This document shows positions 58,988 to 64,000 of a stretch of DNA of 64,000 nt, one piece after another. The notes below the pieces were generated by a model. The model was not told where the DNA came from. It saw nothing but the letters and a program-made list of their open reading frames with translations, and searched no databases. Within the stretch, counting starts at the first letter, position 1. Every line of letters starts with the position of its first letter. The stretch spans positions 32,032-96,031 of the forward strand of contig LBOO01000001.1 in assembly GCA_000989565.1 (NCBI GenBank), written 5' to 3'. Source of the DNA: Candidatus Peregrinibacteria bacterium GW2011_GWA2_33_10. Lineage in GTDB: Bacteria > Patescibacteriota > Gracilibacteria > UBA1369 > GWC2-33-13. A program made the translations under genes and the position numbers.

Positions 58988-60022
58988 ATGATTGAATCAA
59001 AATTATCCAATATTCCGGAGCATCAATCCGAAGTGCGCAAATCAGCCAAACCCATAAATTTTGAAAATGCTCTACGTCCCGCGAATTTAGACAAATATAT
59101 CGGCCAAGAAAAAATCAAAAAAAATCTTAAAATTTTAATTAATGCCGCTAAAAAAAGAAAAGAACCCATCGAACATACTTTATTTTATGGAGGCCCCGGT
59201 CTTGGTAAAACAACTTTAGCATACATCATCGCCAATGAAATGGACGTCAGTATAAAAACAAGTTCCGGACCCGCGATTGAAAAACCAGGAGACCTGGCGG
59301 CCATTCTCACAAGTTTGCAACCAAATGATATCTTGTTTATAGACGAAATTCACCGATTAAAAACAATTATCGAAGAAATATTATACAGCGCCATGGAAGA
59401 TTTCGCTTTGGATATTATAATCGGCAAAGGTCCATCAGCCAAAACCATGCGCTTGTCGCTTCCGAAATTCACATTGATAGGTGCGACGACAAAAATGAGC
59501 ATGCTCTCCTCCCCTCTTCGCGACAGATTCGGCAGTATATCTCATCTGAAACTTTATGATATTGAAGAAATTCAAAAAATAATCCATCAATCAGCGGAAA
59601 TTTTAAAAATCAGAATAAATAAAGAAGCCTCACTGATGCTCGCGAAATGTTCTCGACAAACTCCCAGAATAGCTAACAGGTTATTGCGCAGAGTTAGAGA
59701 TTATGCCAGCATAAAAGATTCTACAAACATTGATTTAAGTATCGTTGATGAAACATTAAAAGCATTGGGAATAGATGAATCCGGACTTGATGATACTGAT
59801 AAACAGCTTTTAAAAACAATAATCGACAAATTTAACGGTGGCCCCGTCGGATTAAGCACTATAGCCGCGGCAACAGGAGAAGAGAAAGAAACAATTGAAG
59901 AAGTCTATGAGCCGTTTTTAATTAAAATGGGTTTTCTCGAGCGAACTCAAAGAGGCCGAAGAATAACCCAAAAAGCCTACCAATATTTAGGCTTGCCTCA
60001 TACAATCGGTTTAAATTTTTAA
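58988..60022 (+). CDS. ruvB: Holliday junction branch migration helicase RuvB
   Basis: 'LRPANLDKYIGQEKIKKNLKILI', 'LFYGGPGLGKTTLAYIIANEM', 'LFIDEIHRL', 'RGRRITQKAYQYLG'. Confidence 0.96.
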   Translation: MIESKLSNIPEHQSEVRKSAKPINFENALRPANLDKYIGQEKIKKNLKILINAAKKRKEPIEHTLFYGGPGLGKTTLAYIIANEMDVSIKTSSGPAIEKPGDLAAILTSLQPNDILFIDEIHRLKTIIEEILYSAMEDFALDIIIGKGPSAKTMRLSLPKFTLIGATTKMSMLSSPLRDRFGSISHLKLYDIEEIQKIIHQSAEILKIRINKEASLMLAKCSRQTPRIANRLLRRVRDYASIKDSTNIDLSIVDETLKALGIDESGLDDTDKQLLKTIIDKFNGGPVGLSTIAAATGEEKETIEEVYEPFLIKMGFLERTQRGRRITQKAYQYLGLPHTIGLNF

Positions 60023-60040
60023 ATTTTTAATAAATATTCT

Positions 60041-61789
60041 ATGAACAAAACCAAAATCCTTATAATGCTGGCGGTAATAACAGCATCCATCACATCCGGC
60101 TGTGTCTTCGGATCCAACGAAAACAAAGAAATCAACGGAGATATTGATACAACTTATATTTCAAAAGCAGGTACATTTGAAAACAGGGAAGGCAAATATG
60201 TTTTAGAAGTAAACAACTCGGAAAAATATTATTTGGAATCTATTTTCAAAGATTTGAGCAAACAAAATTATGAGAATAAAAAGGTCCAAGTAATGGGATT
60301 AAAAGAAGAAAATAAAAATTCATTATACCCGATTATCAATGTAGAAGAGATAACTATTTTGGAAACGGAACAACTCGACGATAATAAATTAAGCAGTGTT
60401 AAAAAAACTTATACTTCAGACATACTCGGGATCACTCTTGATTATTCGGAAAGCCTAAGCTATGAGGAAAAAAATAATATGGTAATTTTTATTCCGGCTG
60501 AGGAAGAAGGCAAAGGAGCTTATTCCAATATTATTGAAATCCAAAAATATCCGATTAACGAAAATAAAAAAGACTTAAAAACATGGATAAGCGAAACATT
60601 TTCAATCGCCTCGGAAAATCTTATGGAGACCGAAACCGGAGCGAATCATCAACTTTCTTATAAACATAACAATCAAACCGAAAATAACCTTTCTTTTTAT
60701 ACCGAAGCTAAAGATGGTTATTATCGCTTATCTTATCAAAAAAATATTGAAGACTCCTCAATTGAACCTGCAACCGCAGACATAAGTGGCGGAACCAATG
60801 ATAAAAAATTTGAACAGGAATTTTATGAAATACTTTTCAGTTTTGAATTGGCAAGTCCGATTGAAGAAACCTCCGACCCCGAAGACAAAGATAAAGAAGG
60901 AGACAAAAAAACCGAAGATCAAAAACCTGAAGAAAATAAAAAAACTGCACAAGAAGAACCAAAACCGGAATCTGAAAAAAAAGAAAATAAAATCGAAGAA
61001 CCTGAAAATGAAATAAAAGAAGAGATAGATAAAACAGAAACCATTGAAGAAGATAAAAAAACCACAAATGAAGAAAAAGTACCTGCTCCCGATACCGCTT
61101 CATTATCAGAGAATAAAAAAACAGTTACAGCATATTTTCAAAAAAACTTACCCGATTATCTTCCAAAAGAAGCTGAAGGCAAAACATGGGAAATCGTTAA
61201 ATACGAATTTGTTGGAGAAAATATGGTATACGTGGAGTATCATAGCGGCAGTGAAAAAAGAAAAACATCCTTTTCTTATCAAATAAATAATGATCAAGTA
61301 ACTGATGTAAAAATATTGGCCCATTATGTGGAAGGGCAGGAAAAAGATTGGGACAAAGCAGCCGGCACTGATTCCGCTGCCGGAAAAAGCAAAGAAGTGG
61401 TAGATGTTACCGATTCCGGCGAAGTCGTAAAAAAAGCTGATGTTCAAGCCGGATACCGCTTATTTGAAAGCAAACCTTATAAATTCACCACTCAAATACC
61501 GGCTAACTGGTATTTCGCCGGTTCCGGAGGTTCATATTATTTCAGTGATAAACCGGCAACATCTGAAAATGCCTTTTTTACACTTAGCATATTACCTCAT
61601 TCAATAAGCAGTATTAACGAGGGAACTTCGACCGGAATCAATGGCAAAAAAGCCTATATTCACGAATCAAAAGAAGATCAAAAATACACAATTTACCTCG
61701 AGAAATCGAATGGTCAAACATATAAACTAAGCGGATCCTCAACTTTAAAAAGCATAATTAATCAAATTGCAAATAGTATAGTTGATTAA
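60041..61789 (+). CDS. lipoprotein with Lys/Glu-rich linker and C-terminal PsbP-like domain
   Basis: Lipobox 'ITSGC'; linker 'EDKDKEGDKKTEDQKPEENKKT…'; 'YKFTTQIPANWYFAGSGG'. Confidence 0.7.
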   Translation: MNKTKILIMLAVITASITSGCVFGSNENKEINGDIDTTYISKAGTFENREGKYVLEVNNSEKYYLESIFKDLSKQNYENKKVQVMGLKEENKNSLYPIINVEEITILETEQLDDNKLSSVKKTYTSDILGITLDYSESLSYEEKNNMVIFIPAEEEGKGAYSNIIEIQKYPINENKKDLKTWISETFSIASENLMETETGANHQLSYKHNNQTENNLSFYTEAKDGYYRLSYQKNIEDSSIEPATADISGGTNDKKFEQEFYEILFSFELASPIEETSDPEDKDKEGDKKTEDQKPEENKKTAQEEPKPESEKKENKIEEPENEIKEEIDKTETIEEDKKTTNEEKVPAPDTASLSENKKTVTAYFQKNLPDYLPKEAEGKTWEIVKYEFVGENMVYVEYHSGSEKRKTSFSYQINNDQVTDVKILAHYVEGQEKDWDKAAGTDSAAGKSKEVVDVTDSGEVVKKADVQAGYRLFESKPYKFTTQIPANWYFAGSGGSYYFSDKPATSENAFFTLSILPHSISSINEGTSTGINGKKAYIHESKEDQKYTIYLEKSNGQTYKLSGSSTLKSIINQIANSIVD

Positions 61790-61823
61790 AATGATCACTG
61801 ATCAGGAATCACTAAAAATAACA

Positions 61824-61851
61824 TTGACTTTTTCCGTTAGCACTCTAAAAT
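61824..61851 (+). promoter_or_regulatory. putative promoter TTGACT-N16-TAAAAT overlapping CIRCE
   Basis: Hexamers; the -10 lies in the CIRCE spacer. Confidence 0.6.
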
Positions 61852-61863
61852 AAAGAGTGCTAA
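61837..61863. promoter_or_regulatory. CIRCE element (HrcA operator)
   Basis: TTAGCACTC-taaaataaa-GAGTGCTAA, exact match to the CIRCE consensus TTAGCACTC-N9-GAGTGCTAA. Confidence 0.97.
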
Positions 61864-61897
61864 TGATTGTTTATACTCAATAGCATATAATTATGTA

Positions 61898-61963
61898 TAA
61901 TACTGCGAAGCTTAATCTATATATTAAATAATAACGTTGAAATTATTAAAACGAAGCAGTATA
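61898..61963. repeat. ATACTGCGAAGC inverted-repeat element, copy 2
   Basis: TAATACTGCGAAGC … ACGAAGCAGTATA. Confidence 0.65.
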
Positions 61964-62075
61964 TATCTTTAAACACATTATCATCATTTACGCAAAAGGT
62001 TTTTACTGTAACAGCCTTCAAAATATGCGTATAATATTGTATAATTTTCAGAACGTAACCAATTTATTCAAATAT

Positions 62076-64000
62076 ATGGAACAAAATACAAACAATCAAA
62101 ACCATTTCGAAAGATTTACCAAAGAAGCTAAACAAGCTTTAATTAAAGCTCAGGAAAGTGCTAAAGACAATAATACGAATTATATTGGCACTGAACATAT
62201 TTTAATAGGAATTCTAGCCCAAAAAAATTCATTGGGATCAACAATTCTCAGTAATTTTGGAGTTTCTTTGGAAAATATAAATTTGGTTTTAAAAACCGTA
62301 GGCCGGACTCAAACCGCGTCAAATGAAAGTAAAAAAGCAAGCGGTATTGCTTTAAGCGGCTATGCCAAGCAAGTAATTGAAGATTCATTAAAATGCGCTC
62401 ACAGGTATAATCATGTTTTTGTTGGCACGGAACATTTATTATTTTCTTTAATGTCCCAAGAAAACACGGCTGCAACAGTTATTTTGGAAAATATGAAAAT
62501 TGACATTGATAATATTAAAAAAGATTTAATAAGAATATTCGAATCAAACAGCAAAGATACTAAAGGAATGGCTGCCGCGACGCTTCAGCCACCTCAAGGA
62601 ATGAATCCTTTAGAATTTTTATTGAGCGGACTTCATGGTGTGCTGAACAATAGCGATAAAGCAATGTTTCAGGATCAAAACACCGGATTCAAAAAAGGCG
62701 CTCAAAATCCAACAAAAAAAGGCGCGTCAAAAACTCCGGCATTGGACTATTTTACGGTTGATTTAACAAAAGAATACCGTGAAGAGAAAAAAGATCCCAT
62801 CATCGGACGTGAAAAAGAAATAGAAAGAGTAATCAGCATTCTATTGAGAAAAACAAAAAATAATCCCGTAATTATCGGCGAACCCGGCGTTGGAAAAACC
62901 GCTATCGCGGAAGGTTTAGCCAAATCCATCGTTGAAGAAAAGGTTCCTGATGATTTATTGGACAAAAAAATTCTTTCTCTATCAATAACCGCTGTTGTTG
63001 CCGGTACAAAATACCGTGGAGAATTTGAAGAAAGGGTAAAACAAATAATAGATGAAGCAAGTTCCCTTGATAATGTTATTTTATTCATTGATGAATTACA
63101 TACGGTCATAGGAGCAGGCTCGGCCGAAGGAAGCCTGGACGCGGCCAACATCCTAAAGCCCGCATTATCACGTGGAAAAATACAAGTAATTGGAGCCACC
63201 ACTATTAAAGAATATCGTAAACAAATTGAAAATGATGCCGCGCTGGAACGCCGATTTCAACCCGTCATGGTTGACGAACCAAACGAAAGCGAAACCTTAT
63301 CGATTTTAACCGGAATCCGTGAAAGCTTTGAAGATCATCACAATCTTTTAATTAGCGATGAAGCTTTAAGCGAGTCAGTAAAACTATCAAAAAGATATAT
63401 TAACGATCGCTTTCTGCCCGATAAAGCCATTGATTTAATAGATGAAGCTTCAGCGTTAAAAGGCTTAAATGAACGCGCAAAAGGCAGTTCAATCAAAAAA
63501 TACCAGCAACAATTAAATAAAATTTTAAAGAAAAAAGAAGAAGCTGTCGCTAGTCAAGATTACGAATTTGCCGCTCAATTGCGCGCGGATGAACTTGATT
63601 TGATTGATAAAATCGAAAAAAACAGACATATAAAAATTCCAAGAGATAAAAGAAAAACAGTTACCGAGCAAGACATCGCTAAAGTAATTTCCAAAATGAC
63701 AGGGATCCCGGCTGAGAAATTAATAAAAAACGACATGGCAAAACTGCAAAATTTGGAAAAATCTTTAGAAAAACGCATAGTTGGCCAAAAAGAAGCTATC
63801 TTGGCGGTTTCCAATTCAATCCGCCGTCATCGCGCGGGAATTTCCGATATTAAAAGACCAATTGGATCATTTATTTTTCTCGGCCCGACAGGAGTGGGAA
63901 AAACAGAACTCGTCAAAACATTGGCCTCGGAAATATTTGATGATGAAAAGGCCCATCGGGTTAAAGTCCGTGGCGGCTTCGTCGGCTTTTACTGCTTGGT
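62076..64000 (+). CDS. clpC: ClpC-type AAA+ ATPase (3' truncated by window; last ~49 nt anomalous)
   Basis: 'HFERFTKEAKQALIKAQESAKDNNTNYIGTEHILIGIL', 'GEPGVGKTAIAEGLAKSIV', UVR-like 'SQDYEFAAQLRADEL', 'GPTGVGKTELVKTLASEIF'. Confidence 0.93.
   Translation, partial: MEQNTNNQNHFERFTKEAKQALIKAQESAKDNNTNYIGTEHILIGILAQKNSLGSTILSNFGVSLENINLVLKTVGRTQTASNESKKASGIALSGYAKQVIEDSLKCAHRYNHVFVGTEHLLFSLMSQENTAATVILENMKIDIDNIKKDLIRIFESNSKDTKGMAAATLQPPQGMNPLEFLLSGLHGVLNNSDKAMFQDQNTGFKKGAQNPTKKGASKTPALDYFTVDLTKEYREEKKDPIIGREKEIERVISILLRKTKNNPVIIGEPGVGKTAIAEGLAKSIVEEKVPDDLLDKKILSLSITAVVAGTKYRGEFEERVKQIIDEASSLDNVILFIDELHTVIGAGSAEGSLDAANILKPALSRGKIQVIGATTIKEYRKQIENDAALERRFQPVMVDEPNESETLSILTGIRESFEDHHNLLISDEALSESVKLSKRYINDRFLPDKAIDLIDEASALKGLNERAKGSSIKKYQQQLNKILKKKEEAVASQDYEFAAQLRADELDLIDKIEKNRHIKIPRDKRKTVTEQDIAKVISKMTGIPAEKLIKNDMAKLQNLEKSLEKRIVGQKEAILAVSNSIRRHRAGISDIKRPIGSFIFLGPTGVGKTELVKTLASEIFDDEKAHRVKVRGGFVGFYCL

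Noticed and set aside
60837-61447. Antisense ORFs over the 60041 lipoprotein (60837..61103, 61148..61447)
   Set aside because: Low-complexity Phe/Leu-rich translations produced by the Lys/Glu-rich sense strand; no family features.

Overview
AT-rich, gene-dense bacterial chromosomal window. It uses the standard bacterial code: TGA serves as a stop in several clear genes. Gene content suggests a Patescibacteria/CPR-type genome, possibly Peregrinibacteria-like; this is a low-confidence inference. About 45 CDSs are supported. They include ribE/ribH, thrC-like, ridA, leuB, ruvX, rplI, secG, ileS, purB/purE/purC/purA, mnmA, valS, nadC, an rluA-family gene, dnaE, aspS, tsaE, ruvB, two Clp-type AAA+ genes and two VirD4/TraG-like ATPases. 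There are also many envelope and peptidoglycan proteins: two L,D-transpeptidases, NlpC/P60, M23+SLH, 3D+PG-binding, and NAGPA-like. One tRNA-Leu(TAG), one textbook CIRCE operator and several intrinsic terminators are visible. No rRNA, CRISPR array or transposase was found. The best leads are unusual domain fusions on core enzymes: (i) IleRS with a complete histidine-phosphatase (RHG) domain inserted in the catalytic body, interrupted by a single in-frame TAA; (ii) AspRS with a C-terminal YbaK-like tRNA-editing domain; (iii) threonine synthase with a C-terminal LeuA-type allosteric domain, next to ridA and near leuB. Other leads are a eukaryote-like class II PurE next to PurC, and several families of self-complementary intergenic repeats that abut or overlap stop codons. 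All calls come from reading the sequence and supplied ORFs; no database search was run.
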